A stretch of 7,354 nucleotides of DNA from Alcaligenaceae bacterium (lineage in GTDB: Bacteria > Pseudomonadota > Gammaproteobacteria > Burkholderiales > Burkholderiaceae_B), in the NCBI GenBank assembly GCA_012512545.1, contig JAAZDZ010000401.1, forward strand, positions 1 through 7,354. The letters are read 5' to 3'. The notes under the pieces are model-generated. The model made no database searches, was not told the origin of the DNA, and saw nothing but the letters and a program-made list of their open reading frames with translations. Shown in pieces: positions 1-6,702 of the stretch. The position numbers and the translations under genes are program-made. Every line of letters begins with the position of its first letter. Positions within the stretch are counted from its first letter, which is position 1.

Positions 1-1146
1 GGCGGTGGACTGGCTGGAGAATGTACCGCCATTGCCATTCACCAGAGCGATTTCTGCGCCCTTGACCTGGCGTTCACCGCATTCGCCGCGCAGCTGGCGC
101 ACGGCTTCGATCAGGATGAAAATGCCGTACATGCCGGGGTGCACGCAGGACAGGCCGCCACCGTTGGTGTTGACAGGCAGACGGCCGCCGGGGGCGATGG
201 CGCCGCCCGAAACGAAGTCGCCCGCTTCGCCCTTTTTGCAGAAGCCGAGGTCTTCCAGGAACATCAGCGTATTGATGGTGAAGGCGTCGTAGACTTCAAC
301 CACATCGACATCAGCCGGGCCGATTCCGGCCATTTCGTAGGCCAGTTTGCCTGATTGCTGGGCAGCGGTCACGGTGAGGTCGTGCATGGAGGAAATCTGG
401 CGGTTCCACACAGCGGTGGAGTTGCCCAGCACGTATACGGGCTTTTGTTTCAGTGATTTGGCCCGGTCGGCGCGCACCAGAACGAAAGCGCCTGCACCGT
501 CATTCACCAGGCAGCAATCGCGCACGGTCAGCGGATCGGACACCATGCGGGCCGCAAGGACTTCGTCCATGGTGAGCGGATCGCGCATCAGCGCTTCGGG
601 GTTGAGCTGAGCCCACTGACGCGCGGCCACTGCCACTTCGGCCAGATGCTCGCGCCTGGTGCCGTACTGGTGCATGTGGCGGGCGGCCGCCAGCGCATAC
701 GAGCTGAGCGGATTAAGCGGGTTGTAGGGCGCTTCGTAGGGCTGGGGGTCGAGCTTGCGGCGGGCATTGCCGATTTCCGCGCGGCTCAGCGTGCTGGTGC
801 GCTGGGTGCTGCCATAGCAGACCAGCACGGCATTGCACTGACCGGATTCCAGCGCATGGATGGCGGGCAGCAAATGAGCCACAAAGCTGGAGCCGCCCAG
901 CATGGTGCTTTCGATGAAGGTGGGTTTGATGCCCAGGTGTTCGATCACCGGCATGGCCCACATCGTGGCCGTCACGCTGGCGGTGGCGATGCCGTCGATG
1001 TCCTGCATTGTGAGTCCGGCTTCTTCCACGGCGCGGTGGGCGGCCTGAACCAGGATTTCCATTTCTGTGAAACCGGTCGCGAAACCGATTCCGGCGTGTC
1101 CGACACCCGCGATGGCCGCGCTGCCTCTGAGTCGCTTGTCTATCAT
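1..1146 (-). CDS. Thiolase-superfamily protein (SCP-x/lipid-transfer type), 3' end outside window
   Basis: 382 residues are visible and the stop lies beyond the left edge; few residues are probably missing, as relatives are about 385-395 long. Fold landmarks: an N-terminal AIAGVGHAGIG strand-turn (residues 10-20), LGGSSF at 83-88, NDGAGA at 215-220, VEVYDAFT at 283-290, NTNGGGLSCVHPG at 327-338 and NGNGG at 370-374. This matches the SCP2-thiolase-like 'acetyl-CoA acetyltransferase' or 'lipid-transfer protein' group common in Burkholderiales. The nucleophilic Cys of true thiolases is absent at the GGSSF site, and the C-terminal CxG Cys is replaced by NGNGG, so classical thiolysis is doubtful. 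H336 and Y286 are candidate active-site residues. The ATG overlaps the stop of the upstream DUF35 gene (ATGA), so the two are translationally coupled and probably form a complex. A retro-aldolase or condensing role, as in steroid Ltp2/DUF35 pairs, is an inference. Confidence 0.88.
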   Translation of the reverse strand, partial: MIDKRLRGSAAIAGVGHAGIGFATGFTEMEILVQAAHRAVEEAGLTMQDIDGIATASVTATMWAMPVIEHLGIKPTFIESTMLGGSSFVAHLLPAIHALESGQCNAVLVCYGSTQRTSTLSRAEIGNARRKLDPQPYEAPYNPLNPLSSYALAAARHMHQYGTRREHLAEVAVAARQWAQLNPEALMRDPLTMDEVLAARMVSDPLTVRDCCLVNDGAGAFVLVRADRAKSLKQKPVYVLGNSTAVWNRQISSMHDLTVTAAQQSGKLAYEMAGIGPADVDVVEVYDAFTINTLMFLEDLGFCKKGEAGDFVSGGAIAPGGRLPVNTNGGGLSCVHPGMYGIFILIEAVRQLRGECGERQVKGAEIALVNGNGGTFSSQSTA

Positions 1147-1556
1147 TGCGCTGTCTCCGGGTTGAATACCACCAGTTTGCCTGCGTCGCCATCGACCACC
1201 TTGGCCTGCACCTGCATGCCAATGGTGACGGCGTCGGGAGACACGCCTTCAACGCGGCTCATCATGCGCACGCCCTCGGCCAGATCGACCAGGGCGACGT
1301 TGTAATCGCCGCCGTGTTCTGGCTTGCGGCGCACAATGGTAGTTGAGTAGACCGTAGCGCGGCCCGACGGGGTGAACCATTCGAGCTTGTTGGAGCCGCA
1401 GTGGGGGCAGATCATGCGCGGGTAGAAAATGGCTTTTTCACAGCTCTGGCAGCGTTGAATCGTAAAGTTGCCTTGATCAAGCTGCGTGCGATAGTGAAGA
1501 TCGGCGCCCGTGCTTGTGGCGTCGTCTTCCCTGTTATTTGAAGGTATGGATGACAT
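1143..1556 (-). CDS. DUF35 zinc-ribbon/OB-fold protein, partner of the thiolase-like protein
   Basis: 137 residues. After a polar, probably disordered N-terminus (1-18) comes the family helix (LHYRTQLDQGNF, 20-31), then a rubredoxin-like zinc ribbon with Cys36, Cys39, Cys50 and Cys53 (CQSC and CPHC), then an OB-fold (about 60-135) with the characteristic GRATVYSTT strand and EGVRMMSRVEG. DUF35 proteins are typically encoded beside thiolase-like or condensing enzymes and bind acyl-CoA or form the partner subunit; ChsH2 and its association with Ltp2 in steroid side-chain removal is the best-known case. Here the stop codon overlaps the start of the next gene by ATGA, which supports a stoichiometric complex. 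The ATG at 1556 has no clear Shine-Dalgarno sequence, but the next in-frame Met (residue 48) would remove half of the zinc ribbon, so the upstream start is kept. First gene of a two-gene (or longer) unit read leftwards. Confidence 0.9.
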   Translation of the reverse strand: MSSIPSNNREDDATSTGADLHYRTQLDQGNFTIQRCQSCEKAIFYPRMICPHCGSNKLEWFTPSGRATVYSTTIVRRKPEHGGDYNVALVDLAEGVRMMSRVEGVSPDAVTIGMQVQAKVVDGDAGKLVVFNPETAQ

Positions 1557-1593
1557 GTCGTTATGCTGGTTGCAGGAAAATTACTTTTTCTTT

Positions 1594-1656
1594 AGTGTCT
1601 CTGCGAATGCGCCTGTTGGCAATTTCATTTGTCTGAAGGCAGGCTTCCGCTATGGT
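1594..1656. promoter_or_regulatory. Divergent promoter region between the DUF35/thiolase and hydratase/CoA-transferase units
   Basis: The 187-bp gap 1557-1743 separates divergently transcribed units and must hold both promoters. Best rightward sigma70-like candidate: TTGTCT (1629-1634), 16-bp spacer, TATGGT (1651-1656), giving a leader of about 80 nt to the hydratase. Best leftward candidate: TTGCCA (complement of 1617-1622), 17-bp spacer, GACACT (complement of 1594-1599), which has a poor -10. These are eye-matched only and weak. No convincing operator dyad was found here. Confidence 0.25.
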
Positions 1657-1743
1657 TAATGGCAGTTGTGCAGGGTTACAGGTAAGCTTGGTGCAACAAT
1701 GTTTATTCAAGACAGTGTGGCGCTACAACACGAAAACAAACGA

Positions 1744-2541
1744 ATGACTCACGTATATCAGCATATCGAATTTTCTTATCGCGACGGCGTCGGGCATATT
1801 GTCCTGAATCGCCCCGATACCCTCAACAGCTTCACGCAAATCATGCATGAAGATATCCGGGCAGCGCTGTCCTTTCTCGAATCGCGCGACGATCTGCGGG
1901 GGCTCATCATCACTGGAACAGGGCGCGGTTTTTGCGCAGGCCAGGATCTCTCCGAGCGCAAGCCTTTGCCTCCGGGGCAAAAACGTGACCTCGCCGAAGG
2001 TCTGGATAAAAACTACCGGCCACTGGTTCTGCGGTTGCGGGCGCTGCCTGCGCCTGTCGTCTGCGTGGTGAACGGTGTGGCGGCAGGCGCCGGGGCCAGT
2101 GTAGCCCTGGCTTGCGATATCGTCATTGCCGCCAGGTCGGCGAAGTTCATCCAGGCGTTTGCCAAAATCGGTCTGGTCCCGGATGCGGGGGCAACCTATG
2201 TCTGGCCGCGGCTGGTGGGCACCCAGCGCGCCATGGCTGCTGCTTTGCTTGGCGAACCGGTCACTGCTGAGCAGGCAGAACAATGGGGCCTGATCTGGCG
2301 CTGTGTGCCAGACGAAGAATTGCAGGCGACCATCCAGGCCATGCACGAAAAACTGGCCAACGGTGCGACACGGGCATTGGCCGCGACCAAGAACGCGATA
2401 TACGCGGCGGGCGAGAATTCCCTGGTGGAACAATTGGAAGTGGAGCGCGACCTGCAGCGCGCCATGGGCAATACGGAAGACTATCAGGAAGGCATGCGGG
2501 CCTTTGCCGAAAAGCGTGTGCCCCGGTTTACCGGCCATTGA
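1744..2541 (+). CDS. Enoyl-CoA hydratase/isomerase, crotonase family, PaaG type
   Basis: 265 residues from the chosen ATG, close to the 260-265 of PaaG-like proteins. Crotonase landmarks: NRPDTLNSF (22-30), GRGFCAGQDL (60-69) and NGVAAGAGASVALACD (110-125), whose backbone amides form the oxyanion hole, then AKFIQAFAKIGLVPDAGATY (133-152) and the C-terminal YQEGMRAFAEKR. The two catalytic Glu of classical hydratases are replaced (Ser119 and Phe139 by alignment from memory). Asp147 in PDAGAT is retained, as in PaaG (1,2-epoxyphenylacetyl-CoA isomerase) and related delta3-delta2 isomerases. Isomerase or hydratase action on an acyl-CoA is therefore likely, but phenylacetate catabolism is not implied because no other paa gene is present. 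The open frame extends upstream to a TTG at 1666 and an ATG at 1699; the 1744 start is chosen because family homology begins there, although no good Shine-Dalgarno precedes it. Probably co-transcribed with the CoA-transferase 68 bp downstream. Confidence 0.88.
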   Translation: MTHVYQHIEFSYRDGVGHIVLNRPDTLNSFTQIMHEDIRAALSFLESRDDLRGLIITGTGRGFCAGQDLSERKPLPPGQKRDLAEGLDKNYRPLVLRLRALPAPVVCVVNGVAAGAGASVALACDIVIAARSAKFIQAFAKIGLVPDAGATYVWPRLVGTQRAMAAALLGEPVTAEQAEQWGLIWRCVPDEELQATIQAMHEKLANGATRALAATKNAIYAAGENSLVEQLEVERDLQRAMGNTEDYQEGMRAFAEKRVPRFTGH

Positions 2542-2609
2542 AAAAAAATGAAGGGTGGCAGTCGTGCTATTGTCATCAGTTTGTGTGATTACGTCTTTGG
2601 AATAGAACA

Positions 2610-3815
2610 GTGAGTGAACGCAAAGCGCCCCTTGATGGGATAAGAGTTCTGGATTTGTCGCGTGTGCTGGCCGGGCCCTGGTGCGGCCAGAATCTGGCCG
2701 ACCTCGGCGCCGATGTCATCAAGGTCGAGCGCCCCGGAGCGGGCGACGACACGCGCGGCTGGGGGCCTCCCTACCTGAAAGACGCCGATGGCAACGATAC
2801 CTCCGAGGCGGCCTACTACCTGAGCACCAACCGCAACAAGCGCTCCATCACGGTTGATATCTCCACTGCTGAAGGTGCCGAACTGGTGCGTCAGATGGCG
2901 CTGCATTGCGACATCCTCCTGGAAAACTTCAAGGTGGGCGGCCTCAAGAAATACGGTCTGGATTACGAAAGCATCAAGGCCATCAACCCCAAGCTCATCT
3001 ATTGTTCCATCACGGGTTTTGGCCAGACCGGCCCCAAGGCACCGCTGCCTGGCTACGACTTCATGATTCAGGGCATGGGTGGCCTGATGAGCATCACCGG
3101 CGAACGCGATGATCTCCCCGGCGGCGGCCCGCAAAAGGCGGGCGTGGCCGTTACCGATCTGTTCACCGGCATGTACGCCACGGTCGCCGTGCTGGGTGCT
3201 TTGCAGGAACGCAACCGCAGCGGCCTGGGCCAGCATATTGATGTCGCTCTGCTGGACTGCCACGTCGCCATGCTAGCCAACCAGACGCTCAACTACATGA
3301 CTTCCGGCGAGGCGCCCGGGCGTGCCGGCAATGCTCACCAGAATGTGGTGCCTTACCAGGTATTCGCGGCCAGCGACGGCCACCTGATTGTTGCGGTGGG
3401 CAACGACAGCCAGTACCGTGCCTATTGCGAGGTCATGGGCCGCCCCGATCTTGGCTCAAACCCCGATTACGCCACCAATAGCGCGCGTTTGCGTAACCGC
3501 AAGGTGCTGATCGCCGAACTTGAAACCATCATGAAAACCCGCACCCGCGACGACTGGATCAACGCCTTGCAAAGCGCAGGCGTGCCCAGCGGGCCGATCA
3601 ACAACCTCAAGCAGGTCTTTGAAGACCCGCAAGTCAAGGCCCGGGAAATCTGGCGCACCATCCCGCACCCGGTGGCGGGAACAGCGCCCACCACAGCCAG
3701 CCCCATCCGCTATTCCGAAACCCCGGTGCAGTACCGCATGGCGCCGCCAATGTTGGGCCAGCACACCGAGGAAATCCTGGCTGAGCTTGGTCTGAAGCAG
3801 CCACAGGCAGGCTGA
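2610..3815 (+). CDS. Class III CoA-transferase, CaiB/BaiF family
   Basis: 401 residues, a usual length for the family. The start is GTG at 2610 with a weak GGA (2599-2601) upstream. The N-terminus PLDGIRVLDLSRVLAGPW (7-24), LADLGADVIKVERPG (29-43), NRNKRSITVD (74-83) and LLENFKVGGL (103-112) are hallmarks of formyl-CoA transferase/CaiB/BaiF proteins. The nucleophilic Asp that forms the aspartyl-CoA-type mixed anhydride is most likely Asp183 (AVTDLFTGMYA), by comparison with Asp169 of formyl-CoA transferase. The enzyme moves CoA from a donor thioester, often succinyl-CoA or a product acyl-CoA, to a free carboxylic acid in the cytoplasm, normally as an interlocked dimer. N-terminal wording is close to that of many dicarboxylate transferases (succinyl-CoA:dicarboxylate type), but substrate cannot be assigned. 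Second gene after the PaaG-type protein, same strand, ended by the terminator at 3839-3879. Confidence 0.92.
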   Translation: MSERKAPLDGIRVLDLSRVLAGPWCGQNLADLGADVIKVERPGAGDDTRGWGPPYLKDADGNDTSEAAYYLSTNRNKRSITVDISTAEGAELVRQMALHCDILLENFKVGGLKKYGLDYESIKAINPKLIYCSITGFGQTGPKAPLPGYDFMIQGMGGLMSITGERDDLPGGGPQKAGVAVTDLFTGMYATVAVLGALQERNRSGLGQHIDVALLDCHVAMLANQTLNYMTSGEAPGRAGNAHQNVVPYQVFAASDGHLIVAVGNDSQYRAYCEVMGRPDLGSNPDYATNSARLRNRKVLIAELETIMKTRTRDDWINALQSAGVPSGPINNLKQVFEDPQVKAREIWRTIPHPVAGTAPTTASPIRYSETPVQYRMAPPMLGQHTEEILAELGLKQPQAG

Positions 3816-3838
3816 CGCCCCGGCATTCTGCAAACAAG

Positions 3839-3879
3839 AAAAAGCCCGATGCAAGCTTCTGCCTGCATCGGGTTTTTTT
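3839..3879. terminator. Bidirectional rho-independent terminator between convergent genes
   Basis: Perfect 9-bp stem CCCGATGCA (3845-3853) / TGCATCGGG (3864-3872) with a 10-nt loop, followed by seven T (3873-3879) and preceded by a run of five A (3839-3843). It therefore works on both strands: for the CoA-transferase (stop at 3815) and for the convergent Bug gene (stop at 3932). A second, imperfect GC-rich hairpin lies at 3896-3916 (AGCGC/GCGCT with TCC/GGA and one bulge). It lacks a T-tract, so it is at most accessory. Confidence 0.9.
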
Positions 3880-3931
3880 GTGAGCGTTGCAGCTCAGCGC
3901 TCCCGGGGGAGGCGCTAAGCGTCTGCGCTGC

Positions 3932-4903
3932 TTATTGGTTTTCGAGAATTTTCGCCTGTGTGATGACTTCATCCCACATGGCGTATTCGCTCTTGGCGCG
4001 GTTCTTGAGCTGTTCGCCGTCGCTCAAGGCAACGGTATAGCCGCCTTGATCCATGTGCTGGATGAAGGCTTCATCCTTACTGATTTTGCCCATGGCGTCC
4101 TGCAGGCGGGTAATGACGGTTTCGGGCAGCTTGGCCGGGCCGATCAGAGCGTACCAGCCAGTGACTTCGTAGTCGTCCACGCCCGCTTCAATCATGCTGG
4201 GTACGTTTGGCAGACCGGAGTTGCGCTCGCGTGAAGTTACGGCCAGAGCGCGCACCTGTTCACTTTCAATGAAAGGAATCGCCGTGCTGGTGATGTCGAA
4301 CATGAAGGTGATTTTGCCGCCGATCACGTCCATCATGGCAGGCGAGTTGCCGCGATAGGGTACATGCAGCATTTCAGTGCCGGTTTTCTGCTTCAGCAGT
4401 TCGGCCGAAAGGTGGTTGGAGGCGCCCACGCCCGCAGAACCGAATGCCACGGAATTGGGGTTTTTCTTGGCGTAATCCACCAGTTCCTGAATATTGTTTA
4501 CAGGAGTATCCTTGTTGATCACCAGCACATTGGTGTAATTGACAAGGGTGCCGATGTAGCTGAAATCCTTGTCGTAATCAATGGCGTGAGCGCGCTGGAT
4601 CAGCGGGGTGATGGTCAGTGTGGGGCTGGCCACAAAGTTCAGGGTGTAGCCGTCAGCCGAAGCGCGCGAAGTCGATTCGGCGGCAATCATGCCGCTGGCG
4701 CCCGCGCGGTTTTCGACGACGACAGCTTGATTCAGTTCCGCGCTCAGATACTTGGCGAACGCGCGGGCTGTGGTGTCTACGGGGCCGCCGGGCGCGTAGC
4801 CGACCACCAGTTTCACAGGCTGTGAAGGCCAGTTTTCTTGTGCGTAAACGGTGCCGGTGGCTAGCATGCAGGCTGTGAACAGGGTGAGTGTTTTAAGTTT
4901 CAT
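3932..4903 (-). CDS. Bug/TctC family periplasmic substrate-binding protein (tripartite tricarboxylate transporter type)
   Basis: 323 residues, the usual length. A Sec signal peptide is clear: KLK, hydrophobic core LTLFTACMLATGTV, and a VYA|QE cleavage site after residue 21. Bug landmarks: QPVKLVVGYAPGGPVDTTAR (28-47), whose loop contacts a ligand carboxylate; VENRAGASGMIAAE (63-76); FGSAGVGASNHLSAE (154-168), the second ligand loop; and HVPYRGNSPAMMD (180-192). The ATG has a strong Shine-Dalgarno AGGAG (complement of 4911-4915) with a 7-nt spacer. Known Bug ligands are mostly carboxylates (citrate, glutamate, adipate, terephthalate), plus some amides. No TctA/TctB membrane genes are present, which is typical of the expanded, orphan Bug genes of Bordetella-like genomes. 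It lies downstream of the acyl-CoA synthetase on the same strand, with an inverted-repeat element in the 234-bp gap, so it probably captures the acid that the synthetase or CoA-transferase activates. Specificity is unknown. Confidence 0.95.
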   Translation of the reverse strand: MKLKTLTLFTACMLATGTVYAQENWPSQPVKLVVGYAPGGPVDTTARAFAKYLSAELNQAVVVENRAGASGMIAAESTSRASADGYTLNFVASPTLTITPLIQRAHAIDYDKDFSYIGTLVNYTNVLVINKDTPVNNIQELVDYAKKNPNSVAFGSAGVGASNHLSAELLKQKTGTEMLHVPYRGNSPAMMDVIGGKITFMFDITSTAIPFIESEQVRALAVTSRERNSGLPNVPSMIEAGVDDYEVTGWYALIGPAKLPETVITRLQDAMGKISKDEAFIQHMDQGGYTVALSDGEQLKNRAKSEYAMWDEVITQAKILENQ

Positions 4904-4976
4904 GGAGAGTCTCCTGTGCGGATTTTCGATTTTGATTGAAAAAGTGGGTGTGCGTTGCCTGATACAAGGGTGCAGC

Positions 4977-4999
4977 TAGTGTCCTGTTTGGTTAATTCG
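4977..4999 (+). repeat. Left terminal inverted repeat of the 164-bp element
   Basis: 23 bp beginning TAGTGTCCTGTTTG and ending TTCG. It pairs with 5118-5140, differing only at repeat positions 15 (G versus A) and 19 (A versus G). Symmetry stops inward at 5000. Confidence 0.9.
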
Positions 5000-5050
5000 A
5001 CTATTTATCTTCGGCGCCTGGACTCGCCATACTGCGTTGCTCATCCTCGC

Positions 5051-5066
5051 GATAGCTACGGCTATC
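5051..5066. repeat. Internal hairpin of the 164-bp element
   Basis: GATAGC (5051-5056), loop TACG, GCTATC (5061-5066): a perfect 6-bp stem with a tetraloop. It is flanked by two similar segments, ACTGCGTTGC (5031-5040) and ACTGCGGTTCGC (5067-5078), the same plan as the central part of Correia elements. Confidence 0.75.
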
Positions 5067-5117
5067 ACTGCGGTTCGCGCCTTGTCTGGCAAGCCCATGC
5101 ATCCGAATATAAGTGCA

Positions 5118-5140
5118 CGAACTAATCAAACAGGACACTA
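5118..5140 (-). repeat. Right terminal inverted repeat of the 164-bp element
   Basis: Inverted copy of 4977-4999 with 21 of 23 positions matching. Its outer three bases (CTA on plus, TAG on minus) are the stop codon of the acyl-CoA synthetase gene. Confidence 0.9.
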
Positions 5141-6640
5141 GAGCCCGAGGGTTTTCAGGGGTTCTTTGCGGATCTTTCCGCTGGTGGTGGTGGGAATGGA
5201 ATCAATGTGAATAAATCGGGATGGCCGCTTGTAGGGGGCCAGATGCTCGGCCAGGTACTGGCGCAAAGCCTCGATATTGATCTCGTCCGGGCGCTCGGCT
5301 TCATAGAAAGCGATGACTTCTTCATTGCCATCGTCTTCTTTCATGCCCACAACGGCGGAAAGCCGGATGCCGGGGAAGGCGTTGATGGCCGCTTCGACTT
5401 CCAGCGGATAGACGTTGAACCCTGAACGGATAATCATGTCTTTGGAGCGGCCGGTAAGAAACAGGGCACCGTCGGCGTCGATATGGCCAATGTCGCCGGT
5501 ATTCAGCCAGCCGCCCGGCAGCAGAGCTTGCGCAGTTTGCCCGGGGTTGCGGTAGTAGCCCAGCATTACGCCGGGGCCGCGAATGAGGATGTCGCCATCT
5601 TCGCCCGGTGTGGTCAGGGGCTGGCCGTCTTTGACGATGCGCAGTTCGACGCCATCCACGGCATAGCCCGCCGAAGTATCGTTGCGCGGGGCATCCATGC
5701 GGGTGATGAACATGGAACCCGCATATTCGGTGATGCCATAGCCATGGTGCATGGGCTGGCTGAACAGGGTCTCTATTTTTTCCTTCAGGGCCGGGTCCAG
5801 CGCGGCGCCTCCGGTATAGACATAGCGCAGGGCGGGGGCATTGATCTGCCGGGCATTGGCAACGACATCAAGCAGGCGCACATACATAGTAGGCACGCCC
5901 TGCAGAATGCTGACGCCGGGGCTGGAAAGCGCCGCCAGCAGATCGTCAACGTCAAAGCGGGAACGCAGCACCAGGCCCGCTCCGGCTTCCAGGGTGGCCA
6001 TTAAGACCGTCGCAATGCCGAAGATATGCGACATAGGCAGCGCGGCATAGGCAATATCGCGGGACGACAACTGCCTTGAAGTCGCTGAAATACGGGCGAA
6101 ATGCAGCAGGCCCTTGTGAGTCACCATGACGCCTTTGGGTGCGCCCGTGGTTCCCGAGGTGTACACCAGCATGGCAACTTGCCGCGCCAGCTCTGCGCTT
6201 TCAGGCTGGGCGTCGGGCCGGTATATGGCGTAGCGGCAGGCATCGCGCAGGCTTTGGTCGTCGCTGGCCTGGGCGGCGTATTCTTCCGCATGGCGGGCGG
6301 CGGCGGGCGAGCATTGCGTCGTGAAGATGATCAGGAGGGGTTCGCAGTGTTCGGCAATGCTGCGGATCTCACCGGCGCTCAGGCGGGCGTTCACACTGAC
6401 AGGCCAGGCGCCCACAACACTGCAGGCAAACATGAGCACGATGTGTTCCGGGCAGTTTTCGCATACCAGCATGACCCGCTGCCCGGTGCTCACACCTTGC
6501 GAACGCAGCCAGGCTGCAGCAGCGCCTATTTGCTGCCACAGCTCGCCATAGCTGATGGGAGCGCCGTTTTCAGGATACAGGCAGACGGTCTCTGGGTTTT
6601 CTTTGGCCTGCCGTTGCAGGACTTCATGGATGAATTGCAT
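5138..6640 (-). CDS. AMP-forming acyl-CoA synthetase (ANL superfamily, class I adenylate-forming)
   Basis: 500 residues, full length. All core motifs are present: the phosphate-binding loop YTSGTTGAPKG (160-170), YGITE (301-305), TGD (381-383) for the ribose hydroxyls, the hinge region GRSKDMIIRSGFNVYPLEVE (397-416) and the catalytic SGKI Lys489 near the C-terminus. It activates a carboxylic acid with ATP to an acyl-AMP and then transfers it to CoA, in the cytoplasm. The acid is not predictable from these motifs; medium-chain, aromatic and dicarboxylic acids are all handled by this family. The ATG at 6640 has only a poor Shine-Dalgarno upstream but gives the normal N-terminus. The TAG stop coincides with the outer end of the inverted-repeat element; the protein still ends 11 residues after Lys489, which is normal. 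Upstream gene of the Bug gene and divergent from the acyl-CoA dehydrogenase, suggesting shared control. Confidence 0.93.
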   Translation of the reverse strand: MQFIHEVLQRQAKENPETVCLYPENGAPISYGELWQQIGAAAAWLRSQGVSTGQRVMLVCENCPEHIVLMFACSVVGAWPVSVNARLSAGEIRSIAEHCEPLLIIFTTQCSPAAARHAEEYAAQASDDQSLRDACRYAIYRPDAQPESAELARQVAMLVYTSGTTGAPKGVMVTHKGLLHFARISATSRQLSSRDIAYAALPMSHIFGIATVLMATLEAGAGLVLRSRFDVDDLLAALSSPGVSILQGVPTMYVRLLDVVANARQINAPALRYVYTGGAALDPALKEKIETLFSQPMHHGYGITEYAGSMFITRMDAPRNDTSAGYAVDGVELRIVKDGQPLTTPGEDGDILIRGPGVMLGYYRNPGQTAQALLPGGWLNTGDIGHIDADGALFLTGRSKDMIIRSGFNVYPLEVEAAINAFPGIRLSAVVGMKEDDGNEEVIAFYEAERPDEINIEALRQYLAEHLAPYKRPSRFIHIDSIPTTTSGKIRKEPLKTLGL

Positions 6641-6702
6641 TCTGGCTTTATGGTTTGGGCTGCATGTTCATCGTGGGAAGCGCGGATGGATGGCAACTTC
6701 CC

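Larger units (their letters stand above)
4977..5140. mobile_element. Correia-like miniature inverted-repeat element (MITE), 164 bp, no ORF
   Basis: The ends are 23-bp inverted repeats with 21 matches. Both begin TAGTGTCCTGTTTG when read inward. The outermost C/G pair extends symmetry to CTAG at both ends (4976-4979 and 5138-5141), compatible with a TA or CTAG target duplication. The core holds two related direct segments starting ACTGCG (5031 and 5067) that flank a perfect hairpin (5051-5066). The architecture, and words such as TACxGCGTTGC and CTGCGG..TTCG..CGCCTTGTC, recall the Neisseria Correia element (CREE), from memory. No transposase gene is present, so it would need help in trans. It separates the synthetase stop codon from the Bug leader, starting 73 bp upstream of the Bug ATG. 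If transcribed, the paired ends would form a long hairpin in the mRNA. Family identity is an inference; the inverted-repeat structure is directly visible. Confidence 0.75.

Noticed and set aside
646..1305. Long open frame on the plus strand opposite the thiolase-like and DUF35 genes
   Set aside because: It is antisense to two clearly recognisable genes, has low-complexity His/Gly/Ala-rich content typical of shadow frames in GC-rich DNA, and matches no family.
1666..1743. N-terminal extension of the PaaG-type protein from TTG 1666 or ATG 1699
   Set aside because: The extra 15-26 residues have no family counterpart, and the 1744 ATG gives normal length. The 1699 ATG has a weak GGTG upstream and is not fully excluded.
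1723..2538. 271-codon open frame antisense to the PaaG-type gene
   Set aside because: It mirrors the whole hydratase gene, which has family motifs throughout; the antisense product has none.
2589..3263. 224-codon open frame antisense to the CoA-transferase
   Set aside because: Shadow of a well-supported gene; no motifs and no ribosome binding context.
3896..3916. Second GC-rich hairpin after the Bug gene as a terminator
   Set aside because: The stem has a bulge and no T-tract on either strand; the adjacent hairpin at 3845-3872 already explains termination in both directions.
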